Notes: generated from the sequence alone by a model not told the origin. A stretch of DNA of 40,610 nucleotides from an uncultured Ectothiorhodospiraceae bacterium (GCA_945787715.1 CALZJE010000026.1:1-40610), one strand, 5' to 3'. Shown: positions 24,251 to 36,256, counted from the stretch's first letter. Made by a program: numbers and translations.

Positions 24251-26578
24251 ATGAAGAGGGTAACATCGTTAAGCACTTTCTCTTTAAATACATATCTTTT
24301 CTCGCTTTTAGCTGCATTCCTAACGTTCTATGTTGTGTTTGTTATCGTTAATAGTGATTCTGAACAAGTCACCCCTGTTGTAGTATCAAACTCTCCGACA
24401 GATATCACGGAATTAAAAACGGATGATACAGATAAAGTAATAAAGAAATCAGAACCCGATATCGTGTTTGTGTATAAGAATAAATCAGATTCTGAAAGTA
24501 AAGATGAAGAAAAGCCTTCACCTTCTGTAGTAGATTTAAGTCAGGCTAGTAGCACAACTCCAAAAATCGCCAAAGTAGAAGATGACAATCTAAAAGATAA
24601 TGATTTCTTAAAAAATGTAGAAGTGATTGAAGAAATTGAAGCTGAAGAAATTGCACAAAATATCGTTGATAAAGAAATAGTAGAATTAAAAGAAAGAATT
24701 ATTATTGCGATCAAAGAAAATACTTCGTTTATCACTCACATTAAAAACCCTAATAATTCTGCTAGAAACACAATATTTTCCGTTGAAGATAATGTTGATC
24801 AGTTATTTTCCATTGATTCAACTCAAGGATTACTTTCATTTGCATATAATACTGATCATGAACGCCCTCAAGGTTTTTCAGGAACTAATATTTATTTCAT
24901 AAAAGTCTCAATGGAAACAGATGCTCAAAAGATTATCCAGCCTGTTTCAATTTTTGTTGAAAACGTTAATGATAATGTTCCAAAGTTCTCAAATGCAGAT
25001 ATCTTCGATATCGAAGAAAACACTCAGTTTATTGCAAACGTAAACGCGACAGATGCTGATGGAGACTCTATTACATACTCCTTACCAGATAACGCAAATA
25101 ATATGTTTAGTATTGATTCGTTATCTGGGAAATTAACATTTGTTGATGCACTAAAATATGAAGATTTTGTTAATAAGAATTCTTCTAATAGTGTTATGTT
25201 AGAAGTTAGTGCGGATGATGGGGAAAAAGAAACACTACAATTGATAACCATTAATCTAGTCAATGCGAATGATGAAGCGCCCGTTATTACCAGCAATAAT
25301 ACTATACGTGTATTTGAAAATTATGGGGTGTTACATCAGGTAACAGCTAGTGATACATTTACTGATAAGCTAAATTATTTTATTAAAAATGATCCTTACA
25401 ATTTGTTCAGTATCAATGATAAATCTGGAGAACTTACATTTACTGGCTCAACGGATTACGAAAACATCAACAATATAAAAAACTATCATCAATATAATGT
25501 GGAAATTGGTGTAAGTAATGGTAAACATAGTGCTTCGCAAATATTAACATTAGAACTTATCAATACTAACGATAACAGCCCTTTCATCACTAGCGAGAGT
25601 GATATTTCTGTGTTGGATATTGGGGGAAATATTGCGCAACTCACAGCAATAGATTTGGACAATGATGAAGTCAGTTACAAAATAGTGGAGGGTAATGATC
25701 AAGAAATATTTAGTTTGAATCAATATTCGGGAGCATTAAAATTTACGCAGACACAAAAACTAAATAATATAGATAAGAACACAAAAGATAAACATCACAT
25801 ACTTAAAGTCAGCGTATCTGATGGTTTTCACCAAACAGAGAAACTTCTAAATATTACTGTCAAACAACCTGATCTAGTGAGCAATGTTAATATACTTGAC
25901 CGTGGATTGGCACGCTGTATACAATCACAGAATAAAAAATATGTTCATGAAGTGGTAGAGTTAACTTGTGTAAATAAAGGTATAAAAATATTAATGGGTT
26001 TGGATAAATTCACTCATCTACATACATTGAACTTGGCTGAAAATAACATAAAATATATAAAACCCATCGCAAGTCTAAAATCTCTAAAAAATCTAAATAT
26101 CAATGACAATTTCGTGTCAAATATTGACCCACTAAAAGGTTTATCCAAATTAACTTCAATAGAGTTAGCAATTAATGCGATTAGTGATATTACGCCATTA
26201 TCGCAGTTGGAAAATCTAAAATTTCTTGATATTAGTGAAAATCGTCAGTTAGAAATGATTGACACTATTGCCAATTTTAAAAATCTAATTTATCTGGATA
26301 TAAGTCAGAATAAGCGCATTGATAATTTTGGCAGTCTTGTGCATTTGGAAAGCCTAGAATTCATTGGTATAGCATATAGCAATATAAATGACCTTTTAAT
26401 GCTACAACCCTTGAAGAAACTAGCTACAATCAATTTGCAGAGCACACAAGCAGAAAAACTAGAACCTTTTAAAACTTTGACTCATCTTAAATGGATATCT
26501 GTTGTCAACAGTGAGTTTGAAGATGAATCATCAGTTGAAAGAAACGCTGAGCTTGTATTAAATAGTGGTCAAAGTTGA
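24251..26578 (+). CDS. membrane-anchored cadherin-repeat and leucine-rich-repeat protein
   Basis: 775 residues. Order: short basic N-terminus and one TM or uncleaved signal helix at about 13-34 (YLFSLLAAFLTFYVVFVIV); acidic linker to about 150; about four cadherin-like repeats at about 150-540, joined by VNDNVP, ANDEAP and TNDNSP and each carrying an FSID/FSIN-x-SGxLTF strand pair; a two-Cys cap (ARCIQSQ... ELTCVNKG, about 553-573); then roughly seven leucine-rich repeats of the internalin/SDS22 kind (about 577-770; LHTLNLAENNIKYI, LKNLNINDNFVSNI). Known: cadherin repeats bind calcium between domains, and LRRs bind proteins. Inference: a periplasmic or surface-exposed adhesive or scaffold protein. 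Its end overlaps the RND pump gene tail-to-tail by 10 bases. Confidence 0.8.
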   Translation: MKRVTSLSTFSLNTYLFSLLAAFLTFYVVFVIVNSDSEQVTPVVVSNSPTDITELKTDDTDKVIKKSEPDIVFVYKNKSDSESKDEEKPSPSVVDLSQASSTTPKIAKVEDDNLKDNDFLKNVEVIEEIEAEEIAQNIVDKEIVELKERIIIAIKENTSFITHIKNPNNSARNTIFSVEDNVDQLFSIDSTQGLLSFAYNTDHERPQGFSGTNIYFIKVSMETDAQKIIQPVSIFVENVNDNVPKFSNADIFDIEENTQFIANVNATDADGDSITYSLPDNANNMFSIDSLSGKLTFVDALKYEDFVNKNSSNSVMLEVSADDGEKETLQLITINLVNANDEAPVITSNNTIRVFENYGVLHQVTASDTFTDKLNYFIKNDPYNLFSINDKSGELTFTGSTDYENINNIKNYHQYNVEIGVSNGKHSASQILTLELINTNDNSPFITSESDISVLDIGGNIAQLTAIDLDNDEVSYKIVEGNDQEIFSLNQYSGALKFTQTQKLNNIDKNTKDKHHILKVSVSDGFHQTEKLLNITVKQPDLVSNVNILDRGLARCIQSQNKKYVHEVVELTCVNKGIKILMGLDKFTHLHTLNLAENNIKYIKPIASLKSLKNLNINDNFVSNIDPLKGLSKLTSIELAINAISDITPLSQLENLKFLDISENRQLEMIDTIANFKNLIYLDISQNKRIDNFGSLVHLESLEFIGIAYSNINDLLMLQPLKKLATINLQSTQAEKLEPFKTLTHLKWISVVNSEFEDESSVERNAELVLNSGQS

Positions 26579-29500
26579 TCAGGTAAAATATTTTTATCTC
26601 TAAATTTTATTGGTTTATTTTTAATATCCAAAAATAGTCGGTGAACGGACTCCTGATAACTCAGTAATACTGGGATCACCAAGAGTACCAATAATGTCGA
26701 AAACGCTAATCCAAACGTTATAGACACTGCCATAGGAATAAGAAACTGAGCTTGAACTGAGCCTTCAAAGAGCAGGGGGGATAAGCCTGCTATTGTAGTG
26801 ATAGAGGTGAGGAACACAGCACGTAAGCGTAGGGTAGAAGCCTCAACTATCGCATCTTTAACAGCCATTCCTTTTTCACGTAAATCCTGGTAGATAGAGA
26901 CAAGGATAATCGAATCGTTTACGACGATGCCTGATAATCCAACAATTCCAAATAATGAGAGAATGGTTAATTCAATCCCCATCACATAGTGGCCAATAAA
27001 TGCGCCTGTAATGCCAAATGGGATAGCGGCCATGACTACCAGTGGTTTTACATAAGATTTAAATACCCAAGCAAGGATAATAAAGATCAGGGCTAATGAT
27101 ATCAGCGTACCAAATTTCATATCACGCATAGTCTCTTTCTGGCTAGATGCTCGTCCTTCATAAAAATATTCCACGCCATATTTCTCAGTTAGCAGTGGTA
27201 AAAAGTTTGTGCTTAATTCGTCAAGGATTCGATTGGCATTATTTAATGCACGATCTACATCGGCTGAAACGCGAACTGTCATATGGGTTTGGCTATGACG
27301 CAAAGCATCGAAACCTTTTCTCGATTCAAAAGTTGCCACTGAGGCAAGTGGAACAAACTGTCCATTAGGCAACCGAACGTTCATCCGATATAGATCAGAG
27401 ATTTTATCTCGTTCATGATCCGGCAGTATCACCTTAACTTCAATTTCATCATTGCCATCCTGAAAAACCTGAACTAATGAACCATCAAAAGCTGCGCGTA
27501 ATTGTTTACCAATTTCACTCACTGTCAACCCTAGGCTAATACCGGATGAATTCAAATGATAGATGAGCTGTTCCTGACCCCATGGAAGGTCATCTTCAAT
27601 TGCACTAACACCAGGGAAGCCACGAAGTTTATCTTGTAACTCTTCAGACGCTTGTTTAAGTATGACTGGTGTGTTGCCAGTCAAACGAATATCAACGTCT
27701 TGTCCTGGTGGGCCTCCCAGCCGTTGTGAAATAGCAAACAATTCTAATCCTGTTGGTATTGTTGTATTTTTATGCCATTGTCGGATGAATTCAGCGTTAC
27801 TAAACTCTCGCTCATCGGGTGATATTAATTCAACCAGAAGAGAACCGTATTGTTCGCCAGTTCTTCTGCCACTGCCACCAGCACTCGAACTAAATCCATG
27901 TCTAAGAATTTTAATTTCTACTGTATTACCACCAAAGTGTGCGTCTGTTTCATCAAGACTTTTTTCTAAATCATTAAGAAATGATTGAACACGTTGTTGT
28001 GGTGTTCCCGCTGTAAAGCTGACATTTGCAGTAATTATTTTTCCATCGGTACTGGGAAAAAACGTATATCCAATACGGTCACTAGCCACCAAGCCAATAG
28101 CGAGAATAAAAAGCGCAAGGGCTGAACTTAATGTGATCATACGATTGTTAATGGCTTTTTGTATAAATGGCTTAAACTTGTTATCACGAAAATTATTCAT
28201 GGTTGAATCGAGAGTTACTCGTAGCTTAGATGGTGTTTTTTCATGACTGTGTGTAAATGCAAAACGCATATGTGCAGGAAGGATTAAAAAACATTCGAAA
28301 AGCGACGCAATTACGATACAAATGATAACTAGAGGAATTTCAAACATGATTTTCCCCATGACGCCGCCTATTATCATTAATGGCAAAAATGCAGCGATAG
28401 TGGTGAGTGAGCTGGAGACTACCGGGGCCAGCATACGCCTGGCTCCCTGCTCGGCTGCTGCAGCTGGTGATTTTCCTTGATTAAATTTTGTCATTGCATG
28501 TTCAGCAACCACGATGGCATCGTCGACAATAATACCCACAGCCATAATGAGTCCAAACAAGCTGATCATATTAATACTGCTGCCCCATAAATACATCATC
28601 ACTAGGGTTGCGAAAAATGAGACAGGAATTCCGGCCGCCACCCAAAATGCAGCACGACCATTGAGGAAAATAAACAATATCGCGACAACTAGCAACAGGC
28701 CCCCGAAACCATTGACTAGAAGTACTGAGATTCGCTCATCGATCAAACGCCACGACTCATCATAAAGATGAAGTTCTACCCCTTTGGCTAAATGTGGTTT
28801 TGTTTCTTCCAGCCATTGTTCAAGGATTTTTGCAGCTTCGAGCGCATCAGAATTCTCGGTTCGTCTTAAGTGAAGTACAACTGCGGGTTTATCATTGATG
28901 AGTAGTGTTGTTTGTTGTTTCTGTGCTTGTTTTTTTATTGTTGCTATGTCACCTAACGCAAATTTTTGACCATCTTCTGAACTGGAAATATCAAGCTGTG
29001 CATAACCTTCTGCACTTCGCTGTTGGTTTAAGCCACGTAATTGACGAGCGACATCACCTTCACCAATAAAACCGGCTGGCGTATCATTACTAGCGGCTTG
29101 TACGGATTGGGCTATCTCTGAGACCGTTTTGTTCATAGCAATGAGTTGACGATTGCTTATTTCAATGGCTATTTCTTCTTCTGGTAATCCATTGATATCT
29201 ACTTTGGCGATACCTCTACTCAACAACTCATCACGAAGTTGGTAACTCAGCTGTCGGAGATCAACTAAAGAATCTCCCTGCGTAATAGCAACACGTGCAA
29301 TGTTTTCATAGTTAACAATGCGTGTGACTTCCGGTGCTTCTGCTTCGGCAGGCAATTGTCTAAAGCGCGTGATTCGTTGATTGACTTCATCCAATGCAAT
29401 GCCGATATCACTATCTTCATCGAATTCAAGGGTAATAGCGGAGACACCGGTAGCCGAAGTGGAACTAATTTTATAGAGACTATCAAGCGTAAAAAGCTCC

Positions 29501-29724
29501 TGCTCTAATGGTTTAGTGACGGATTTTTCCACATCCTCAGCACTAGCGCCACTCCAGAAAGTTCTGACTTGAACTATGTCCAGCGTAAATGTAGGCATAA
29601 ACTGAGTGTTCAATTTACTCAGTGCCCAAATACCGAGCAGTACAATTAACACCATCAGCAAATTCGAAGCGACTCGATGGTGAATAAATAGGGAGAGAAT
29701 ATCCTGTTTAGCGGCGGCTGGCAT
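26569..29724 (-). CDS. RND-family efflux permease (HAE1-like)
   Basis: 1051 residues, full length. Seen: TM1 at about 16-36, then NTQFMPTF, WSGASAEDVEKSVTKPLE, the porter and docking subdomains in two repeats, TM2-TM6 with the proton-relay motif GIIVDDAIVVAEHAM (Asp pair near 401) and the second-half equivalent GIVVNDSIILV. Known: proton-driven trimeric pump working with a membrane fusion protein and a TolC-type channel. The substrate (drugs, lipids, metals) cannot be assigned, but the absence of heavy-metal-type motifs and the overall layout favour the HAE1 class. It starts 2 bases after the fusion-protein stop. No regulator or outer membrane channel gene is adjacent. Confidence 0.95.
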   Translation of the reverse strand: MPAAAKQDILSLFIHHRVASNLLMVLIVLLGIWALSKLNTQFMPTFTLDIVQVRTFWSGASAEDVEKSVTKPLEQELFTLDSLYKISSTSATGVSAITLEFDEDSDIGIALDEVNQRITRFRQLPAEAEAPEVTRIVNYENIARVAITQGDSLVDLRQLSYQLRDELLSRGIAKVDINGLPEEEIAIEISNRQLIAMNKTVSEIAQSVQAASNDTPAGFIGEGDVARQLRGLNQQRSAEGYAQLDISSSEDGQKFALGDIATIKKQAQKQQTTLLINDKPAVVLHLRRTENSDALEAAKILEQWLEETKPHLAKGVELHLYDESWRLIDERISVLLVNGFGGLLLVVAILFIFLNGRAAFWVAAGIPVSFFATLVMMYLWGSSINMISLFGLIMAVGIIVDDAIVVAEHAMTKFNQGKSPAAAAEQGARRMLAPVVSSSLTTIAAFLPLMIIGGVMGKIMFEIPLVIICIVIASLFECFLILPAHMRFAFTHSHEKTPSKLRVTLDSTMNNFRDNKFKPFIQKAINNRMITLSSALALFILAIGLVASDRIGYTFFPSTDGKIITANVSFTAGTPQQRVQSFLNDLEKSLDETDAHFGGNTVEIKILRHGFSSSAGGSGRRTGEQYGSLLVELISPDEREFSNAEFIRQWHKNTTIPTGLELFAISQRLGGPPGQDVDIRLTGNTPVILKQASEELQDKLRGFPGVSAIEDDLPWGQEQLIYHLNSSGISLGLTVSEIGKQLRAAFDGSLVQVFQDGNDEIEVKVILPDHERDKISDLYRMNVRLPNGQFVPLASVATFESRKGFDALRHSQTHMTVRVSADVDRALNNANRILDELSTNFLPLLTEKYGVEYFYEGRASSQKETMRDMKFGTLISLALIFIILAWVFKSYVKPLVVMAAIPFGITGAFIGHYVMGIELTILSLFGIVGLSGIVVNDSIILVSIYQDLREKGMAVKDAIVEASTLRLRAVFLTSITTIAGLSPLLFEGSVQAQFLIPMAVSITFGLAFSTLLVLLVIPVLLSYQESVHRLFLDIKNKPIKFRDKNILPDQL

Positions 29725-29726
29725 AT

Positions 29727-30980
29727 TTATTTTTCAACACTGATATTAACTTTAAGTCCGTGTGAAGCGTTAGCAAATTTGCTGGTTAATAGAAGATCCT
29801 CGGCTGCTATGTTAGGACTTCGAATAAGTATTTGTGTTTGCTTTTCGTTTATTAAGGTTTCTCCAAGCCAATCTATCTCTAACCGTTGAAGATGATTATC
29901 GACGATTTTGTAGATACTGTCTGTTCCGTATAGAGCATCGTGTGGCAGTGCGATACTATTTTCTACTGCTGGGAGGTTTAAGGTAATATCGAGAGTTTGT
30001 CCTATGAGAAACACATCACTGGGTTCTGATAGCTTGAAGTAAACATAGTTACCTGCCAATCCCCGATCAATGTTGCCAGAAATACGATCGAGTCTAATCG
30101 CTTTTTGATAATTTTCTGTCTCTGCAAACCCGATTAAATCGTCTTTTTCTGATAGTGCTTTCTGTAGAAGATAAGAATATTTTTCAGGTAATAGGGCACG
30201 TATTTCTCGTTGCTCATTATCAAATAAACTAATAATAATTTTACCACGAGAAACTTGCTCTCCGAGGTTTACTGAAACATTATGGATATAACCATTGACC
30301 GGAGATCGGATTTCGGTGAAATCGAAATCTTGTTTAGCAAGTGCTAGACGAGTTTTTGCCTGAGCAAGTTTAGATTTCAGTTGTGAAAAGCGAGTAGGGT
30401 GGTTACGTATAGACGATTCTCTTTGGGTGATTGCAATTTGTTGGGTGAGTGAACTTTTAAGTGCATCATCCATCTGCGAATCAGAGGCCATTTCACTTTT
30501 TTCAAGTGTTTGTGCTCGCCGTACTGCATTCTCTGCAATTTGCAGCAGCTTTTTTTCTTTTTGTAGAAGTTCTTTATCAGTTTTATATCGATTAAATTCG
30601 TCTTTGATCAGAAACTCAATTTCTTCCGTTTCTGCCTTACGTTGTTTATAAACTAATTGATATTTTGTTGGATCAAAAGTGAGTAATATTTGGTCTTTAA
30701 CAACATACTCACCATTCTCCACCCAACGTTTTTCTACTTGCGCTTCAATAGCAGAAGATATCTCGATAGGAGAGCGAGAAATAAGTTGACCATATAGACG
30801 GATGATGGGTTTATGAGCATAAAGTTCAGCTTTCTGTGCTGTTACGTTCCAGGCTAGTTCTTCAACTTGGTTTTGCTTTGCTACGGGCTTAGTGCCGATT
30901 AACGCCATCACGATCGCAATAGCAACAGCCAAAATCAGGAATGAAATTAAATATTTTGTCAGAAAATTTTTAAAATGCAT
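29727..30980 (-). CDS. RND membrane fusion protein (periplasmic adaptor)
   Basis: 417 residues. Seen: N-terminal TM or signal anchor (ISFLILAVAIAIVMALIG), a lipoyl half-motif IEISSAIEAQVEKRWVENGEYVVKDQILLTFD, a long coiled-coil hairpin at about 110-220 rich in Glu, Lys and Gln, the second lipoyl half FTEIRSPVNGYIHNVSVNLGEQVSRG, then beta-barrel and membrane-proximal domains. Known: it links the RND permease to the outer membrane channel. It has no lipobox, so it is probably anchored by the N-terminal helix. It is the first gene of a two-gene minus-strand operon with the pump. Confidence 0.92.
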   Translation of the reverse strand: MHFKNFLTKYLISFLILAVAIAIVMALIGTKPVAKQNQVEELAWNVTAQKAELYAHKPIIRLYGQLISRSPIEISSAIEAQVEKRWVENGEYVVKDQILLTFDPTKYQLVYKQRKAETEEIEFLIKDEFNRYKTDKELLQKEKKLLQIAENAVRRAQTLEKSEMASDSQMDDALKSSLTQQIAITQRESSIRNHPTRFSQLKSKLAQAKTRLALAKQDFDFTEIRSPVNGYIHNVSVNLGEQVSRGKIIISLFDNEQREIRALLPEKYSYLLQKALSEKDDLIGFAETENYQKAIRLDRISGNIDRGLAGNYVYFKLSEPSDVFLIGQTLDITLNLPAVENSIALPHDALYGTDSIYKIVDNHLQRLEIDWLGETLINEKQTQILIRSPNIAAEDLLLTSKFANASHGLKVNISVEK

Positions 30981-31155
30981 AGAGATGTTTGTTTAATTTT
31001 AACGACTTTACTATAGATGTTATTACAGTATATTGATATAAAAACAGCACTAAGAGAAAGATCAACCACTCTCACGCTAATGTTTTTATTGCAATAGCTG
31101 GCGGTGAAATTGCACACAATTAAATCAATAACTCGATAGTTTAAGGAATGATCAT

Positions 31156-34100
31156 TTGCGTTTAAATTACCCAACACACTTTCTAAACTTGCTTATCATA
31201 AGCAGTCTATCTTTATTGGCAATAGCTGATATTTCAGCAAATTCAAAAAATTCAATTACCCACTCAAATTTACCGCAATTTTTTGAATACAATCGCGGAC
31301 AATATGACAGGTCTTATCAGTTTGTTGCACATAATCAAAATAGCTACTTTGCATATGCACCAGAACATATTGCCATATTTCTTGCGGGGGAAAAAATAGA
31401 CCACCAAATGACCATGAGATTTATTGGTGGTAACAAAAACGCAAAACTCCAAGGTAAAAACAAACGTCAGCATGTGATTAACTACCTGCGCGGAAGATCA
31501 AATCAAGCCCTCAATAATATATCTACATATGCGCAATTACATTACCGTGAAGTTTATCCCGGAATCGATGTACAGTTTTATTTTAACGACATGCTTTTGG
31601 AATATGACTTTGTTGTTAAGCCTTATGTCGATACTCAACAAATTTCAATAGACTTCGAACATGCTGATGCGATTTCAGTCAATGATTTAGGACAACTGGT
31701 CATATCCGTTGGTGATAAAACACTAATTCAACGAGCGCCGGTGAGTTATCAATTGGTAAATGGAAAACGTGTTGCTGTTGAAAGCCATTATTCGTTAAAG
31801 AATGACACTGTTGGCGTTGTACTGGCGAGCTATGATAAATCACTCCCGCTAGTTATTGACCCTATTATAGAGTTTTCCAGCTATTTTGGTGGTGAATGGG
31901 AAGATCAAGCAAGCGAAATAGAAACAGATAGCGAAGGCAATGTTTGGGTAGCCGGTGCGACAGCCACTAAGACTCGTATTACTTTTCAAAACGAAATGAC
32001 ACTTGAAAATACTGCACTTGCCACTTTAGAAGATACAAATACCGTCCATTTTTTTGATGATCTACATGGTGTAGGGCTACCTAATGATTTTAAAGATGAT
32101 GGTGTGACTGTCGACATTGATAACGACACAAAATATACCATTGTTGATGGTGTACGTGAGGACACTGAGTTCAATTATGAGTGCCGCTATAACTATCAAG
32201 GGACTTTTAGTAATGATCGGATAATTACCGATTATGATGCATTTCTTACCAAGTTTAATCCACAAATGGAGCCAATATTTACCACCTATTTTGGTGGCTG
32301 TGGTAATGACGGGGTAAGAGACATGGTTATTGATGATAATGTTGATGGTCCTGGTAATAATGTCTATCTTGTTGGTTTCACTTTGTCAGAAGATTTTCCA
32401 GTAAAATTCCCTGCACAATCGACGTTAGCACCTTCTCGTTTTACAACTGAAGCTGATGCGATACAAGCCGATAGTTTTTACGCGAAATTTGATAACGACG
32501 GTGGACAAGTATATACCAGTTATTTAGGCGGGAATGGTCGTGATGGCGCACGTGGCGTTGCCGTTGATGCTGATGAAAATATCTATATCACAGGTTATAC
32601 ACATTCAAATAACTTAGCAACAACACCCTGTACAGGCGGAATTCAAGATACAATCGCGTGTGAAAATATTGGTGGTGTTGATGAAACAGCTGCCAATCAG
32701 GGTTCAAATGACATCAGTTTATTTTCCGATGCTTTTATTGCTAAAGTTTCCAAAGTGGGTAATGTTATCGAGTTTCTCACCTATTTTGGTGGTCAGTTTG
32801 ATGATTGGGGGCAAACCATTGCCTTACAGAGTGATGGTGTAGTCGTAGCCGGAAATAGTGCTTCTAACAACCTACCTGTAAGCTTGGATGGCTATTCTTA
32901 TATGGCGAAAAATCGCTTTTTTGTGGAAGTAGATGATAAGCAGGTAGAAAAGCCATGTTCACGTTTAAAGACAGAAGAATTTCTGGATTTACGTCAGGCT
33001 GATGCACACGTCTGCGAAGATGTTTTTGTTACCAAATTATCGTTCGATGGAACAGATGTGCTATTTACCACTTATTTGGGCGGAGATAAAGATGACAATA
33101 TCTCCGATTTGAAAGTTGATAGTAACGATAATATATATCTCATCGGCACAACTCGGTCGCAGGGTGTGCAGTTGGAAGATGGGAAACCGGCAACCATAGA
33201 CAGTTCACCACTGAGTGATCGTTATCCACTCTACAAACATATTAAAAAATACGATTTTGACGTTGATTCATTGTCCACCATTGCATTTTTCTCTATTTTC
33301 AATCCTAGTGCTTCTGAATTACTAATGTCGAGTTTTATTGGCGCAGAAGATGATGATGCAGGAACAGCGTTAGCAATTAACGAAAAATCTTTTAACGGGG
33401 CAGAGCTTATCGCAGCTGACGTTTTTCTAGGTGGTCATACGGTATCCCAAAACTTCTACACTCACAATGCATTTCAAAGCCAAAGCGCAAATAGCGATGT
33501 CTTTATTCTGAAGATAGCACTGGCGCTGGATAAATTTTCCGAACCCTACAGTATTGATCCTGAAAATCCTGGTGGCTGCAATAAGGATGGTTGTGATTTG
33601 TATGAACTGAAATATTCAACGTTAATGGGTGGAGAGAGCCTGGATGCATTAAAAGGCATCTCTTATTCTCAATTCGATAATCAACTCTTGTTAGCGGGTT
33701 CCACTTTTTCCAAAAAATTTCCGATGACAAGTAATGCATTAAAAAGTGAGATAGAAGAGATAACAGAAATAGAGTACGATCCTTTTACGAGAGCAATCGT
33801 TGATCAATATGGCTATTACCCAGCGGATACTTTTATTATGAAAATAAAGGACGTTGATGAATTTGTTGATTTAGAAATTGCTTTAACAAATTCGTTGGTA
33901 AACGAAGTAAAAGAAGATAGTTTTGTCACTTATAATGTGAATGTTTCAAATAACAGTTCCTCGGTTGAAGCAAAGTCAGTTCGCTTGATCGTAAATTTCC
34001 CACACATTTCTATTAAAGAGAAGCTTGGTAATTATATTAATTATGAGCAAGATGACTGTGTGTTAGAGTTAAGATATCTGTATTGTGTGATTGGTGATCT

Positions 34101-34332
34101 ACCAGCAGGTGAAGAGAAAGCCATAACAATAAATATCTCAGCACGAAATAGTGGTAGCTTTGTCACTGATTTTAGTGTGATGTCCATAACTGCAGATGAT
34201 AATGTTAAAAATAACACAATAACCACTAGTGTTCATGTCAAATCAAAATCGAGTAGCGCGCAACTGAGTGTGTTATTTTTAATGCTTCTTCTCATTTTTC
34301 CACTTTATCGAAAGTTGATTTTAAAAAACTAA
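31156..34332 (+). CDS. secreted SBBP-repeat beta-propeller protein
   Basis: 1058 residues. The start is a TTG with AAGGA 8 bases upstream; a nearer ATG at 31148 runs into a stop after five codons. Seen: signal peptide (LLIISSLSLLAIADISA); an N-terminal DUF7948-like domain at about 38-230 (PQFFEYNRGQYD, YREVYPGIDVQFYF, VIDPIIEFSSYFGG); repeated SBBP units with TYFGG, SYLGGNGRDGARGVAVDADENIYITGYT and related phrases at about 235-890; a DUF11/CARDB-like Ig domain at about 903-1030; and a C-terminal TM helix with basic end (VLFLMLLLIFPLYRKLILKN). Four Cys pairs lie in the propeller. Inference: exported, anchored by its C-terminus. It lacks the GG of GlyGly-CTERM tags. Function unknown. Confidence 0.8.
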   Translation: MRLNYPTHFLNLLIISSLSLLAIADISANSKNSITHSNLPQFFEYNRGQYDRSYQFVAHNQNSYFAYAPEHIAIFLAGEKIDHQMTMRFIGGNKNAKLQGKNKRQHVINYLRGRSNQALNNISTYAQLHYREVYPGIDVQFYFNDMLLEYDFVVKPYVDTQQISIDFEHADAISVNDLGQLVISVGDKTLIQRAPVSYQLVNGKRVAVESHYSLKNDTVGVVLASYDKSLPLVIDPIIEFSSYFGGEWEDQASEIETDSEGNVWVAGATATKTRITFQNEMTLENTALATLEDTNTVHFFDDLHGVGLPNDFKDDGVTVDIDNDTKYTIVDGVREDTEFNYECRYNYQGTFSNDRIITDYDAFLTKFNPQMEPIFTTYFGGCGNDGVRDMVIDDNVDGPGNNVYLVGFTLSEDFPVKFPAQSTLAPSRFTTEADAIQADSFYAKFDNDGGQVYTSYLGGNGRDGARGVAVDADENIYITGYTHSNNLATTPCTGGIQDTIACENIGGVDETAANQGSNDISLFSDAFIAKVSKVGNVIEFLTYFGGQFDDWGQTIALQSDGVVVAGNSASNNLPVSLDGYSYMAKNRFFVEVDDKQVEKPCSRLKTEEFLDLRQADAHVCEDVFVTKLSFDGTDVLFTTYLGGDKDDNISDLKVDSNDNIYLIGTTRSQGVQLEDGKPATIDSSPLSDRYPLYKHIKKYDFDVDSLSTIAFFSIFNPSASELLMSSFIGAEDDDAGTALAINEKSFNGAELIAADVFLGGHTVSQNFYTHNAFQSQSANSDVFILKIALALDKFSEPYSIDPENPGGCNKDGCDLYELKYSTLMGGESLDALKGISYSQFDNQLLLAGSTFSKKFPMTSNALKSEIEEITEIEYDPFTRAIVDQYGYYPADTFIMKIKDVDEFVDLEIALTNSLVNEVKEDSFVTYNVNVSNNSSSVEAKSVRLIVNFPHISIKEKLGNYINYEQDDCVLELRYLYCVIGDLPAGEEKAITINISARNSGSFVTDFSVMSITADDNVKNNTITTSVHVKSKSSSAQLSVLFLMLLLIFPLYRKLILKN

Positions 34333-34772
34333 GGGTATTCGTAATTATTTTCAGGCTGAATACCCATCGTTGAGAAAAACGAATAAAAATGATTTGATTT
34401 GATTTGAATTGATATACCGCAACCGGATGCAACGAAAATGAGCAGTAATTTAGAGCAAAACAAAAGGAATGCACAGGCATTCTATGACCTAATGTTCAAT
34501 CAGTGTCAGCCGCGTGAAGCCATTGAAAAATTTTCATGATATTTTACCTACGATGTCATTAACGTTGATGTGATGTCCTAAGGTAACTGCTCACAGTGTT
34601 TTCAGGACAAGGCGTTTGGTGCTATGCAGGTCGTAGAAATCGTTGTCCGCATTCATGCGGACAACGAGCGCCCAGGGAAAGGTTAACAGCCTATTTTGGA
34701 TACCTGTATTACACCAAGCGCTTTGCGCCACACAGGGGGGCGAGTAGTTACGTCCTAAGAATCTTTAAAAAA
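34333..34772. other. 440-base intergenic region
   Basis: No convincing gene. The first half is AT-rich. The block at about 34590-34760 is clearly richer in G and C than its surroundings and contains a perfect hairpin (separate entry) and a GGGGGG run at 34735-34740. A 69-codon open frame at 34596 has odd composition and overlaps the sqr tail, so I do not call it. No T-rich terminator is evident after the SBBP gene. Confidence 0.6.
34641..34666. repeat. perfect 11-bp hairpin with 4-base loop
   Basis: CGTTGTCCGCA, loop TTCA, TGCGGACAACG. It is stable but without a following T run, so it is not a standard terminator. It may belong to a dispersed intergenic repeat or a small RNA. Confidence 0.6.
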
Positions 34773-36246
<1,474 letters not shown>

Positions 36247-36256
36247 AAACGCATAT

